Below are positions 56,303-64,000 of a DNA stretch of 64,000 nt, one piece after another. The DNA lies in the NCBI RefSeq assembly GCF_023715585.1, contig NZ_JAMBOK010000001.1, positions 1,736,001-1,800,000 on the forward strand. The letters run 5' to 3'. Origin of the DNA: Sporosarcina luteola. Its GTDB lineage: Bacteria; Bacillota; Bacilli; Bacillales_A; Planococcaceae. The notes under the pieces are model-generated. The model had not been told where the DNA came from. It saw only the letters and a list, made by a program, of their open reading frames with translations, and searched no databases. Numbering within the stretch: the stretch's first letter is position 1; every line of letters starts with the position of its first letter. A program made the translations under genes and the position numbers.

Positions 56303-56566
56303 TTAGAAGTCAAAGATTGAACCGCCGTTCGCGTCTTCCTCGTCCAGCGGCCTGCCTTCCAATGACGAAATCCGCGGCTTATGGGAGATTGCCATCGTCC
56401 GCGGCGTGATGATTGGCTCGTCTTTCTCTTCATTGCTGACGAGCACGACTTGGCAGAGCGCCCGAATCGCTGTCAGCGCCTCGCGGACGGCTTGCTCGTC
56501 GTCGGCGGTTTTCGCGTAATTGAGCTGGCGCTGCATTTCCTCGATGATCCGTTCAGTTGAAATCAT
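56303..56566 (-). CDS. ywdI: YwdI family protein (DUF5327)
   Basis: 87-residue protein of unknown function: a helical N-terminus ([19 protein letters not shown]), then a disordered acidic end closing with GGSIFDF. Starts with ATG overlapping the stop of the ung frame (ATGA), so it is translationally coupled. Genomic position matches B. subtilis ywdI. Confidence 0.85.
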   Translation of the reverse strand: MISTERIIEEMQRQLNYAKTADDEQAVREALTAIRALCQVVLVSNEEKDEPIITPRTMAISHKPRISSLEGRPLDEEDANGGSIFDF

Positions 56567-56739
56567 TGTCTAGCACCCCCTTTCTTCGGTTCGTATTTCA
56601 TGCATTCCATGCCCGATGATCGCCTCACAACAATCGACGGCAGTTCTCGGGTCTTGAAGCCATATGCCCTGCAACCGCGCGGGCTTTTCGGATCCCATGT
56701 TACGAAGAAGTATTGACATTGAAAACAATTAACAGCCAT
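56563..56739 (-). CDS. Small Cys-rich (zinc-binding) protein, in frame with ung
   Basis: 58 residues, [20 protein letters not shown] then [18 protein letters not shown] and [13 protein letters not shown]. The CxxC...C...C pattern with the FVTWDP and GCRAYGFK blocks is a small conserved bacterial family I have seen as stand-alone proteins. It has its own GGAAGAGGTGG site eight bases before the ATG at 56739, yet there is no stop codon between ung and this ORF in this sequence, so it may be made alone or as the C-terminal part of a fused Ung. Confidence 0.7.
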   Translation of the reverse strand: MAVNCFQCQYFFVTWDPKSPRGCRAYGFKTRELPSIVVRRSSGMECMKYEPKKGGARQ

Positions 56740-57450
56740 GCGCCCACCTCTTCCTTTACAGCCCGTCCGTAGTCCGCACCAGTCGATCGGCGCTTCATTC
56801 CACTCTTTCAAAATGGCGTTCGCCTTGGAATAGGGCTGACTGCCGAAGAAGCCCCGGCTTGCGCTGAGCGGGCTTGGATGAACCGCTTCGATGACGGCGT
56901 TTTTATTCAGATCGATCAGTTTCTTCTTCTCCTGCGCTGGACGCCCCCAAAGGATGAATACGACCGGCTCGTCCCGTTCGGACAAACAGCGGATCACCTC
57001 GTCCGTGAACTGCTCCCACCCTTGCTTCCGGTGGGAATGCGCCTCCCCTTCCCGTACTGTCAATACGGTGTTCAGCATAAGCACGCCCTGCTTCGCCCAG
57101 CCCGTAAGCGTCCCCGTTTCCGGAATCCCGCACCCGATATCGGACTGCAATTCCTTGAACATATTCCGCAAGCTCGGTGGAATCCTGACGCCTGGCTTCA
57201 CCGAAAAGCTGAGGCCATGCGCTTGGCCGGGCCCGTGGTACGGATCCTGTCCGAGAATAACCACTTTCACGTCCTTGAACGGCGTCAGTTTGAAGGCCGT
57301 CCACATATCCTCCATGAGCGGATAGACTGCGTGGCTTTCGTATTCTTTTTTTAGGAAATCGCGAAGCTGCAAGTAATACGGTTGATGGAATTGCTCCGCA
57401 AGCACTTCATCCCAATCGTTGCCGAACCTTATTTTTTGCAAACATCTCAC
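56740..57450 (-). CDS. ung: Uracil-DNA glycosylase, frame continues into a small Cys-rich ORF
   Basis: Removes uracil from DNA. Family 1 Ung: [18 protein letters not shown] (water-activating Asp), [19 protein letters not shown] (uracil-binding), [16 protein letters not shown], and the DNA-intercalating [15 protein letters not shown]. The domain ends at APIDW near residue 223, the normal C-terminus, but the frame continues without stop through 13 extra residues into the Cys-rich ORF, making a 295-residue product ending at 56563. In the minus-one frame VRTTDGL is followed by a stop right there, so a one-base deletion may have removed the original stop. The end given here (56740) is the domain boundary, not a stop. 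Confidence 0.88.
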
Positions 57451-58205
57451 TCCTTGAATTCAATCGTCACGTTGTAGCCAGCGAATGAAAACATTTCCTT
57501 AAATGTTTTCTCGGCATTGAATTGCGCCGTCTTCAGCACGCCTTGCCCGGTTGCCTCCTCGATGATGAGGTTCTTCGCTTCGGCAGCCAGTTCGTATGCC
57601 TCTTTGATATCCGCCTTTTGACGGAAGGCGCCTTCATAAGAATATACTTCGACTTGGTCGAAATAGATTTCCGCCCCTCCGAGGAAGGTTGCGGCCGGTA
57701 ATGTAAGTTTCGCGGTCTTGTTTTTTTCATTTATGACTACATCTTTTTCTGTTAGCTTGGACAAATCGACGCCGGCCTTCACCGAGCCCGGAATGACGAC
57801 GAGCAGCTGGCGCTTCGTCCCCGGAACATTAAGGCCGATGCTTTGGCCGAATAATTGGTTGTCCTGCCGTTCGATAATGACTTTTGTGTATGCTTCGGCT
57901 GTCGCCATTTCGTTCAACTCTTGTATTTGTTCAAGGAACACGCCTTTCTGTTCCGTAAAGGTGCTCCCTAGTTTTAAAAATTGGAAGGCGATGAACGGAA
58001 GTGAAATGACGGCAAGCAGGAGGAGTACCGCCAGCAGGATTGCCGATCGTTTCCACACCGAAAGGAATCTAAATGGCATGCGCGGACGCCAGGATTTCCT
58101 CGTCCGACCGAGCGCTTCTTCAACGGTGACAGCACTCTCGGAATCTGACGCCTTCAATTCTCTCAGCAGTCTTTCAATTTCCTGCAATTTCTTTTTATCT
58201 TCCAT
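57447..58205 (-). CDS. DUF4230 domain membrane-anchored protein
   Basis: 252 residues: charged cytoplasmic N-terminus, one transmembrane helix ([20 protein letters not shown], about 54-75), and an extracytoplasmic DUF4230-like domain ([64 protein letters not shown]). Function unknown. Its last four bases overlap the ung start, so it belongs to the same transcription unit (DUF4230-ung-ywdI). Confidence 0.85.
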   Translation of the reverse strand: MEDKKKLQEIERLLRELKASDSESAVTVEEALGRTRKSWRPRMPFRFLSVWKRSAILLAVLLLLAVISLPFIAFQFLKLGSTFTEQKGVFLEQIQELNEMATAEAYTKVIIERQDNQLFGQSIGLNVPGTKRQLLVVIPGSVKAGVDLSKLTEKDVVINEKNKTAKLTLPAATFLGGAEIYFDQVEVYSYEGAFRQKADIKEAYELAAEAKNLIIEEATGQGVLKTAQFNAEKTFKEMFSFAGYNVTIEFKE

Positions 58206-58331
58206 ACCCTATTTTCACCTTCCTTCGACACTCGTAATCGCATATTTTTACATATAGTTGTACGTTTAGACTAGCCGAAAGTTTCGTAGTGGACAACAGA
58301 TAAGCATACGGCAATCAGCCTTTCATTCCGC

Positions 58332-58482
58332 AAGCCGCAAATGCGCATAAACTCGTCGATCCGCGCATAAAATCTTCTATTCACGCATAAACCGCCGCTG
58401 ATGCGCATAAATCCCCATATCCGCTCATAAATCCCCGCAATCACGCATAAACGGCGATCTTCACGCATAAACCGCCACCCGG
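58332..58482. repeat. Phased tandem array 14, 20-bp units, GCGCATAAA box
   Basis: About seven units, box (G/A)CGCATAAA with variable tails, plus strand. The only array between two divergent genes (DUF4230 gene and pdxK), so it lies in a promoter-containing region. The rest of the 356-bp gap shows nothing else recognisable. Confidence 0.92.
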
Positions 58483-58561
58483 TTGGAATAATTGTATTCT
58501 TTCATCAATTTGATTAGTATTAACTTATGAATGCAATCCATTAAAAAGGAGAAATCCAGCT

Positions 58562-59395
58562 ATGACTTTGAAAAAGACATTAACAATTGCAGGATCAGAT
58601 ACGTCAGGCGGCGCGGGAATCCAGGCCGACTTGAAGACATTCCAGGAGCACGGCACATACGGCATGACAGCTTTGACGGTCGTCGTGACGATGGATCCGG
58701 ACAATAATTGGAGCCACAACGTCTATTCACTTCCTGTTGATGTATTGAAAGCGCAGATCAAAACAGCGCTTTCAACAGGCATCGACGCGATTAAGACAGG
58801 CATGCTCAGCACAGAGGAAGTCATCCAGACCGCAGGCGAGGCGATTGCGGAATCTGAGCTCGACCACGTCGTCATCGATCCCGTCATGGTATGTAAAGGC
58901 GAAGACGAAGTCCTCAATCCGGGAACTGTCGACGCAATGGTGAAATACTTGCTCCCGAAGGCGGAGATCGTGACGCCGAACTTGTTCGAGGCGGGCCAGC
59001 TGGCAAGCATGAAAACACCTTCGACAATCGAGCAGATGAAATCGGTGGCGGAGAAAATCCATTCGCTCGGCGCACGCAACGTCGTCATCAAAGGCGGCAA
59101 GCAGCTCCAACACGATAAAGCGGCGGATCTGTTCTACGATGGCAATACATTCACATTGCTTGAAGCGGAAAAAACGGCTACTCACTACAACCATGGCGCG
59201 GGCTGCACATTCGCCGCCGCCATCACGGCGAACCTTGCAAATGGCCTCGGCGTGAAAGAAGCGGTCATCGAAGCGAAGAAATTTGTTTCCGCAGCGATCG
59301 CAAACGGCTGGAAGTTGAATGAATACGTCGGCCCCGTCATGCACGGTGCTGCGAATCGTGTAGGCGCACCTGAAATAACAGCGACAGAGATTTAA
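58562..59395 (+). CDS. pdxK: Pyridoxine/pyridoxal/hydroxymethylpyrimidine kinase
   Basis: ATP-dependent kinase of vitamin B6 (and HMP) salvage, ribokinase/ThiD fold. 277 residues: LTIAGSDTSGGAGIQADLKT, YGMTALTVVVTMDPDNNW, VVIDPVMVCKGEDEVL, ITPNLFEA-like VTPNLFEAGQLA, and the catalytic NHGAGCTFAAAITANLA. Very like the B. subtilis PdxK pattern. AAGGAG precedes the ATG. A terminator follows immediately. Confidence 0.93.
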   Translation: MTLKKTLTIAGSDTSGGAGIQADLKTFQEHGTYGMTALTVVVTMDPDNNWSHNVYSLPVDVLKAQIKTALSTGIDAIKTGMLSTEEVIQTAGEAIAESELDHVVIDPVMVCKGEDEVLNPGTVDAMVKYLLPKAEIVTPNLFEAGQLASMKTPSTIEQMKSVAEKIHSLGARNVVIKGGKQLQHDKAADLFYDGNTFTLLEAEKTATHYNHGAGCTFAAAITANLANGLGVKEAVIEAKKFVSAAIANGWKLNEYVGPVMHGAANRVGAPEITATEI

Positions 59396-59403
59396 TTGGT
59401 GGA

Positions 59404-59438
59404 GGTTAGAAGCGTGAGTGATGCTTCTAACCTTTTTT
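59404..59438 (+). terminator. Terminator of pdxK
   Basis: GGTTAGAAGC (59404-59413) and GCTTCTAACC (59423-59432) form a perfect 10-bp stem, followed by six T. Confidence 0.95.
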
Positions 59439-59464
59439 GTCGGGAAAACCGGGGGTGGATAAAA

Positions 59465-59597
59465 GTTATCGGTCACTTCGGAGGGGTTATCGGTCAATTC
59501 CACATAGTTATCGGTCACTTCGGAGGAGTTATCGGTCACTTTTACATAGTTATCGATCATTTCCTAAGAGTTATCGTCATTTCGTGACCTTTGACCT
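59465..59597. repeat. Phased tandem array 15, exact 21-bp units, GTTATCGGTCA box
   Basis: Six units starting at 59465, 59486, 59507, 59528, 59549 and 59570. Box GTTATCGGTCA(C/A)TT; tails alternate CGGAGG(G/A) and CACATA/TACATA, a 42-bp higher-order pattern. The last unit is GTTATCGTCATTTCGTGACC then TTTGACCT, matching the terminal unit of array 4. Confidence 0.93.
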
Positions 59598-59637
59598 ACT
59601 CCATCGCAACCCGGCAGCCACCCTTCGCTATTGTTCC

Positions 59638-59745
59638 GTCTAGGCTCCGGCGGCCAGAAGGGATGCCTTAATTTCTGCCAAATACGCAGAAATACGGCAA
59701 ACCGAACCCTTCGCAGTTCGATTCGCTCGGGTCATAAGTCAGCCA
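59638..59745 (+). repeat. Dispersed multi-hairpin element, copy 3
   Basis: GTCTAGGCTCCGGCGGCCAG, then TGCCTTAATTTCTGC / GCAGAAATACGGCA (hairpin), then CGAACCCTTCGCAGTTCG (hairpin). Same order and sequence as copy 1 at 10539 and copy 2 at 12750. The remaining stretch to 59900 contains no gene I can support. Confidence 0.78.
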
Positions 59746-59902
59746 TGCTACACGGCAAAATGCGCCGTTTCGCATGTCCGCCTTATGCCTGTCGCATCTA
59801 AGCAGGCCACCTTCGCTTTTGATGCAAGCACCTCAATCGCATTCAGCCGCATATTTATATATACTTACTTCACGTGCATTTTGTAAGAAGGAGGATTCAT
59901 TC

Positions 59903-60253
59903 ATGGAAATTGTGAAACCGGACCGGTTGCAGGAATTGCTGAATTCCTATGCGAATAAAGACGTATACATCCATCTTGAAACAACCAATGGCTCGTATGC
60001 CGCCCATTTCAATGAAGGATTTTTCAACGCCGGGGCATTCATCCGGAATGTCGTCGTCAAATATGAGCTCGGCAAGGTGGCGGGTGAATCGCCGCATCGG
60101 GTCGGCTTGAAGCTCCCTTCAGGTTGGATTTATGCGCAAGGAATTACCCACTACACGGTCGACGAGCACGATCGGCTGCTCATGGCAGGGCTCGATCCTG
60201 ACGGGAAACTTGCCGTCGCGCTCGAAATAAGCGAAACACCGTTTACATATTAA
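59903..60253 (+). CDS. yojF: YojF family protein (DUF1806)
   Basis: 116-residue conserved protein encoded directly before bshB2, as in B. subtilis yojF-yojG. MEIVKPDRLQELLNSYANKD, then HLETTNGSYAAHFNEGFFNA, FIRNVVVKYELGKV and LPSGWIYAQGITHYTVD. Strong AAGGAGGA before the ATG at 59903; the longer frame is not supported. Function unknown; probably linked to bacillithiol metabolism through context. Confidence 0.88.
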   Translation: MEIVKPDRLQELLNSYANKDVYIHLETTNGSYAAHFNEGFFNAGAFIRNVVVKYELGKVAGESPHRVGLKLPSGWIYAQGITHYTVDEHDRLLMAGLDPDGKLAVALEISETPFTY

Positions 60254-60281
60254 GCTGTTTGATTGTTAAGGAGGCTTTTCG

Positions 60282-60953
60282 ATGATTAAAGAAGAACGCC
60301 ATGTACTCGTCATTTTCCCGCACCCGGACGACGAAGCTTTCGGCGTGTCGGGTACGATTTCCACATATATCGAAATGGGGGTCCCCGTCACGTACGCCTG
60401 CCTAACGCTAGGCGAGATGGGCCGGAACCTCGGCAATCCCCCTTTTGCGAACCGTGAAACGCTGCCGCAAATCCGCAAGCAGGAACTGAAGAACGCCGCA
60501 GCCGCCATGGGTCTGACGGACCTCCGGATGATGGGCTTGCGCGACAAGACAATTGAATTCGAGGACGACGAAAAGATGATCAAGCTTGTCACCGATTTGA
60601 TTGAGGACACGAATCCGTCCCTCATCATCACATTCTATCCGGGTCTCTCCGTCCACCCTGACCACGATGCAACGGGACGCGCCGTCACCAATGCAGTCGG
60701 ACGGATGATGGAAGCCGACCGACCGACGATCTATACAATTGCATTCGCGAATCATACGGCGGAAGTAATAGGTGCACCCGACATCATCCATAACGTTGAA
60801 GGGGCTGCGCAGAAAAAGCTCAACACATTGAACGCGCACGCTTCCCAGACCGTCTGGATGATGCGTGACATGGAAAAAAGACTGGCAGACAAAGACCCTG
60901 AAGCATTGAAATGGCTGCACGAAGAGAGATTTTTCACTTATCGTTTTAAGTAA
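60282..60953 (+). CDS. bshB2: Bacillithiol biosynthesis deacetylase BshB2
   Basis: Zinc-dependent GlcNAc-malate (or bacillithiol conjugate) deacetylase of the PIG-L/LmbE family. 223 residues: metal site VLVIFPHPDDEAFG (HPDDE), LTLGEMGRNLGNPP, ELKNAAAAMGLTDLRMMGLRD (in part), and the third ligand in LSVHPDHDATGRAV. AAGGAGG precedes the ATG. Cotranscribed with yojF; terminator follows. Confidence 0.93.
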   Translation: MIKEERHVLVIFPHPDDEAFGVSGTISTYIEMGVPVTYACLTLGEMGRNLGNPPFANRETLPQIRKQELKNAAAAMGLTDLRMMGLRDKTIEFEDDEKMIKLVTDLIEDTNPSLIITFYPGLSVHPDHDATGRAVTNAVGRMMEADRPTIYTIAFANHTAEVIGAPDIIHNVEGAAQKKLNTLNAHASQTVWMMRDMEKRLADKDPEALKWLHEERFFTYRFK

Positions 60954-60963
60954 CCAAAACAAC

Positions 60964-61000
60964 CAGGCCCCGTTGGCAATTGGGAACGGGGCCTTTTTAT
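60964..61000 (+). terminator. Terminator of bshB2
   Basis: AGGCCCCGTT (60965-60974) and AACGGGGCCT (60985-60994) form a perfect 10-bp stem, followed by TTTTT. Confidence 0.95.
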
Positions 61001-61124
61001 CATTTCAACCGAAGACAGAATAGTTCAATTTCCCTCTATTGTATTTACAATCAAATGAAAAATAGATAGTATGTATGATTATACAAGTATATTGATATCT
61101 TACTCATAAAGGGGCAAAAATGAG

Positions 61125-62477
61125 ATGAAAAAACATCATTTATCCACATGGCTCTACTTTCTAATTCCATCTATACTCGGCGTCATCCTTTTCATGATCC
61201 CTCTCAAATTCGGGGAAGAATGGAAGGTTCCAATCGCAAAATTCGCGGATATCTTGTCCGGCTGGCTCGAACCTGCGATGCCGATGACTGCAATGATCAT
61301 TATTATAATCGCGGCGATCGGCTCGTTGCTGTATGCCTTCATCCCGCGTTCAAGTTCCAACCCTTCTCTTATGGAAGGATTATTCAAAGTAACACCGTTT
61401 TGGACAGTTACCCGTCTACTCGGTGCTGCATTCGCCATCATGGTCACATTCAAAATCGGGCCTGAAGCAATTTGGAGTGAAAACACGGGCGGCTTGCTGT
61501 TAGCGCCGGATGGCCTTGTATCATTCTTATTCACGATTTTCCTTTTTGCAGGTCTTTTATTGCCATTATTATTGAATTTTGGTCTGTTGGAGTTTTTCGG
61601 GACGATGATGGTGAAAGTGATGCGTCCTTTATTCAAACTGCCCGGACGTTCTTCCATCGATGCACTCGCTTCATGGATTGGCGACGGAACGATCGGCGTC
61701 CTGTTGACGAGCAAGCAATATGAGGACGGGCATTATACAGAGCGGGAAGCGGCGATCATCGCAACGACGTTTTCAGTCGTGTCCATTACGTTTTCACTCG
61801 TCATTATCGACACGGTCGGCATGTCGAACTACTTCCTGCCATTCTACGGAACGGTGCTGTTGACAGGCGTCATTTTAGCGCTCATCATGCCGAGGATTTA
61901 TCCGCTCAGAAGCAAGAAAACCGAGTACATAGACGGCCGTCCCTTCACCGGGAATGATGAGAAACTTCCTGAAGGCTATAATGTGTTCAGTCACGGACTT
62001 GAAAACGCGCTGGATACCGCTTCGAAGAACCGTTCTATCGGTAAGATCTTCACGGACGGCATGCGCAATGTGCTCGACATGTGGATCGGCGTCGCGCCGG
62101 TCGTCATGGCATTCGGTACTGTGGCGCTCATGCTTGCGGAATATACAGGCGTCTTCACGTTTTTAGGAAAACCGTTTGAACCGATCCTTTCCGTATTGGG
62201 CATTCCGGAAGCTGCCGCTGCTGCACAAACGATGGTCGTCGGTTTTGCGGACATGTTCCTGCCGGTCATTCTGGCTGAAGGTTCGATCACGTCACCAATG
62301 ACGTTGTTCACGATCGCAACGATTTCAGTTGTACAGCTCATTTACATGTCCGAGGTCGGCGGTTTGATTCTCGGAACGAAGATTCCTATCAATATCTTGG
62401 ATCTGATCATCATTTTCCTATTGCGTACGCTGATTGCCCTGCCAATCGTTGCAGGCGTTGCACATCTATTATTTTAA
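61125..62477 (+). CDS. YjiH-family membrane protein (nucleoside-recognition Gate domain)
   Basis: 450-residue integral membrane protein with about ten transmembrane segments; Gate-domain features such as LEFFGTMMVKVMRPLFKLPGRSS (in part), SWIGDGTIGVLLTSKQYEDG and the later MWIGVAPVVMAFGTVALM. Similar proteins are annotated YjiH and are distantly related to the spore maturation proteins and nucleoside transporters. Transported substrate unknown. The ATG follows a weak GAG site; single gene unit. Confidence 0.85.
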   Translation: MKKHHLSTWLYFLIPSILGVILFMIPLKFGEEWKVPIAKFADILSGWLEPAMPMTAMIIIIIAAIGSLLYAFIPRSSSNPSLMEGLFKVTPFWTVTRLLGAAFAIMVTFKIGPEAIWSENTGGLLLAPDGLVSFLFTIFLFAGLLLPLLLNFGLLEFFGTMMVKVMRPLFKLPGRSSIDALASWIGDGTIGVLLTSKQYEDGHYTEREAAIIATTFSVVSITFSLVIIDTVGMSNYFLPFYGTVLLTGVILALIMPRIYPLRSKKTEYIDGRPFTGNDEKLPEGYNVFSHGLENALDTASKNRSIGKIFTDGMRNVLDMWIGVAPVVMAFGTVALMLAEYTGVFTFLGKPFEPILSVLGIPEAAAAAQTMVVGFADMFLPVILAEGSITSPMTLFTIATISVVQLIYMSEVGGLILGTKIPINILDLIIIFLLRTLIALPIVAGVAHLLF

Positions 62478-62479
62478 TT

Positions 62480-62605
62480 AAGAAAAGCGGAAGCGACCGC
62501 TTAAGCCTGACAGGCATAGGACAACCCAGCGTAGTGGCGCTTTTTGCCGCTTAAGCTGGGTTGACTTATGACCCGAAGGCCTGGTCGTTGAAGCTAGACA
62601 TTAAC
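62480..62605 (+). repeat. Large palindromic intergenic element
   Basis: Outer arms GAAAAGCGGAAGCGACC and GGTCGTTGAAGCTAGAC, inner arms AACCCAGC (62524-62531) and GCTGGGTT (62556-62563), with GACTTATGACCCGAAGGCC between. I recognise this style (CTTATGACCCGAAGG, GAAGCTAGAC) as a repeat common in intergenic regions of Bacillaceae. Its TCTAGCTTCA end is shared with the first hairpin of copy 1 at 10539. Confidence 0.7.
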
Positions 62606-62606
62606 G

Positions 62607-62642
62607 AAAAGCCGCAGATCCCAAATTGGATCAGCGGCTTTT
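62607..62642 (-). terminator. Bidirectional terminator after the threonine dehydrogenase gene
   Basis: AAAAGCCGCAGATCC (62607-62621) and GGATCAGCGGCTTTT (62628-62642) form a 15-bp stem with one mismatch. Confidence 0.93.
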
Positions 62643-62647
62643 TCATA

Positions 62648-63592
62648 TTACGCATTCAATTTCTTTTTCAATTTCTCGAGCATATCCACAGTCATCGCAT
62701 CCAAATCATACGATGTCTTGAATCCCCACTCCGCGACAGCCGCTGATGGATCGATGTGATCAGGCCAGCTGTCTGCGATCGCTTGGCGGACCGGGTCGAC
62801 ATTATACGTCAATTCAAATTCCGGAATATGCTTTTTGATCGACGCTGCGATCTCGCCCGGCTCGAAGCACATCGCTGTCACATTGAACGCATTGCGGTGA
62901 ATTAATTTTCCAGGATCCGCTTCCATCAAGTCGACGATTGCTTGCAAGGCGTCCGGCATATACATCATATCCATGCACGTGCCTTCCGCAATGAAGGATT
63001 CGTACTTACCGTCTGTAATTGCTTTATAGTAAATATCCACTGCGTAATCGGTCGTTCCCCCGCCCGGTTGTGCCACGTAGGAAATCAATCCCGGGAAGCG
63101 CACGCCGCGCGTGTCGAGGCCGAATCGGTGGAAGTAATAATCGCATAACAGCTCACCCGCGACTTTATTGACACCATACATCGTCGTCGGCCGTTGCAAT
63201 GTGTCTTGCGGTGTATTCAGCTTCGGTGTTGAAGGGCCGAATGCCCCGATTGAGCTAGGCGTGAAAAATTGCATGTTGAGCTCGCGAGCAGTTTCGAGCG
63301 CATTCATTAGCCCACCCATGTTGAGGTTCCAAGCAAATAATGGTTCCGCTTCAGCTTTAGCCGAGAGGAGCGCCGCCATATGCATAATCGTATCCGCGCC
63401 AAAATCCTTCGCTACGTCATGCATCTTCTTGCCATCCGTCACATCGAGGACTTTGAACGGTCCCGCAATCGGTTCAAGCGGCTGGCGGATATCTGTCGAC
63501 AACACATTCTCTTCGCCATATTCCTTTTGCAGCTTGCCTATCAATTCGGAACCGATTTGGCCAAGTGCTCCGGTCACCATGATTTTTTTCAA
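62648..63592 (-). CDS. L-threonine 3-dehydrogenase, SDR (epimerase-like) type
   Basis: NAD-dependent oxidation of threonine to 2-amino-3-ketobutyrate. 314 residues of the extended short-chain dehydrogenase fold: [18 protein letters not shown] (GxxGxxG), [29 protein letters not shown], and the catalytic YGVNKVAGE (YxxxK), followed by [21 protein letters not shown] (in part) and the MYMPDALQA block typical of this threonine dehydrogenase subgroup. No kbl partner is within the window. AGGAGGAGTC lies upstream of the ATG. Confidence 0.9.
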   Translation of the reverse strand: MKKIMVTGALGQIGSELIGKLQKEYGEENVLSTDIRQPLEPIAGPFKVLDVTDGKKMHDVAKDFGADTIMHMAALLSAKAEAEPLFAWNLNMGGLMNALETARELNMQFFTPSSIGAFGPSTPKLNTPQDTLQRPTTMYGVNKVAGELLCDYYFHRFGLDTRGVRFPGLISYVAQPGGGTTDYAVDIYYKAITDGKYESFIAEGTCMDMMYMPDALQAIVDLMEADPGKLIHRNAFNVTAMCFEPGEIAASIKKHIPEFELTYNVDPVRQAIADSWPDHIDPSAAVAEWGFKTSYDLDAMTVDMLEKLKKKLNA

Positions 63593-63744
63593 TCCTGACT
63601 CCTCCTAATATTCAAATGTTTTTATGGAAAGGACATATTTTTAGAATAATTACATAAACCCTTTTACATCAATATAAAAAGATTATATTATGTGTGCCTG
63701 TAAAACACAACAGCTTTTCCTTCCTTAACATCTTTTCCCTTAAT

Positions 63745-63781
63745 TTTTCTGGTATACTATAGAAAAACGCAGAGGTGCACA
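63745..63781 (+). promoter_or_regulatory. Candidate promoter and ribosome-binding site of the last gene
   Basis: TGGTATACTATAG (from 63749) gives an extended -10 (TGGTATACT), followed by AGAGGTG four bases before the ATG at 63782. No clear -35. Confidence 0.5.
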
Positions 63782-64000
63782 ATGTTCAGCAAATATGCCA
63801 ATTTCATTTTAATCATAATCATCAGCGCCTTGTTGGCTGTTGCATTATTTTTGTCAGGTATGCAGATATGGCTCGTTTTCACGATTATTATGGCGTTCAC
63901 ATTCATTTTGACGATGGGCTATCCATTCTATATCATCTACAGATCGAAAAGTTTAAAACTGATCGACCGTTATTTGGCAAATCACCGGAGTAAACCGATC
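63782..64000 (+). CDS. Partial membrane protein, cut by the window end
   Basis: First 73 codons of a gene that continues past the window. MFSKYANFILIIIISALLAV, a short gap, then IWLVFTIIMAFTFILTMGYP, so two transmembrane helices, then a charged segment YRSKSLKLIDRYLANHRSK. I do not recognise the family. Confidence 0.7.
   Translation, partial: MFSKYANFILIIIISALLAVALFLSGMQIWLVFTIIMAFTFILTMGYPFYIIYRSKSLKLIDRYLANHRSKPI

Overview
The window is a chromosomal segment of a spore-forming Bacillota, most likely Planococcaceae (Sporosarcina-like). The evidence is a conserved Bacillales gene order (ywlC-spoIIR-prmC-prfA ... tdk-rpmE-rho-glpX-murA-tal-fbaA-spo0F-ywjG-pyrG-rpoE), several sporulation genes (spoIIR, spo0F, rsfA, gerQ) and bacillithiol, coproheme and LipL-type lipoate genes typical of Firmicutes. 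The genus is an inference from gene order and protein style, not proven. No rRNA, tRNA, CRISPR, prophage or intact insertion sequence was recognised.

Layout. 1-17.8 kb: housekeeping block, mostly on the minus strand (tRNA modification, release factor and its methylase, thymidine kinase, L31, Rho, gluconeogenesis, MurA, Spo0F, CTP synthase, RNA polymerase delta). An AT-rich NERD-domain gene sits between two related repeat arrays. 17.8-29.7 kb: acyl-CoA degradation block (fadF, thiolase, 3-hydroxybutyryl-CoA dehydrogenase, two acyl-CoA dehydrogenases, TetR regulator, B12-dependent fused mutase IcmF). A FadR-like palindrome overlaps the fadF promoter. 30.1-40.9 kb: a minus-strand cobamide uptake and salvage cluster (btuF-btuC-btuD/cbiZ-cbiB-cobD-cobU-cobQ-cobS-cobC-cobU-like-pduO-cblT-cblS) headed by a cobalamin riboswitch; it could supply the cofactor of IcmF. 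41.1-58.2 kb: argS-ywiB, a class A PBP, YwhD, a tautomerase, YwgA, YwfO, RsfA, LipL, HemQ, hydrolases, GerQ, DUF423, YwdI, Ung, DUF4230. 58.5-64 kb: pdxK, yojF-bshB2, a YjiH-type membrane protein, threonine dehydrogenase, and a partial membrane protein.

Most unusual points. (1) Fifteen intergenic arrays of short units with a strikingly constant 20-21 bp period (two DNA helical turns), about 160 units in total, with the box sequence differing by locus but mostly of the form CGC..TAA. (2) Two glutamine-dependent amidotransferases appear to have lost glutaminase function: CTP synthase has Gly at the position of the catalytic Cys, and cobyric acid synthase lacks its whole glutaminase domain while keeping its C-terminal tail. 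This suggests direct use of free ammonia, which would suit an ammonia-rich or ureolytic lifestyle. (3) A 147-bp element with inverted ends occurs three times in the acyl-CoA block, and a separate multi-hairpin element occurs three times. (4) pyrG retains a leader that looks like the CTP-sensing reiterative-transcription attenuator known from Bacillus subtilis.
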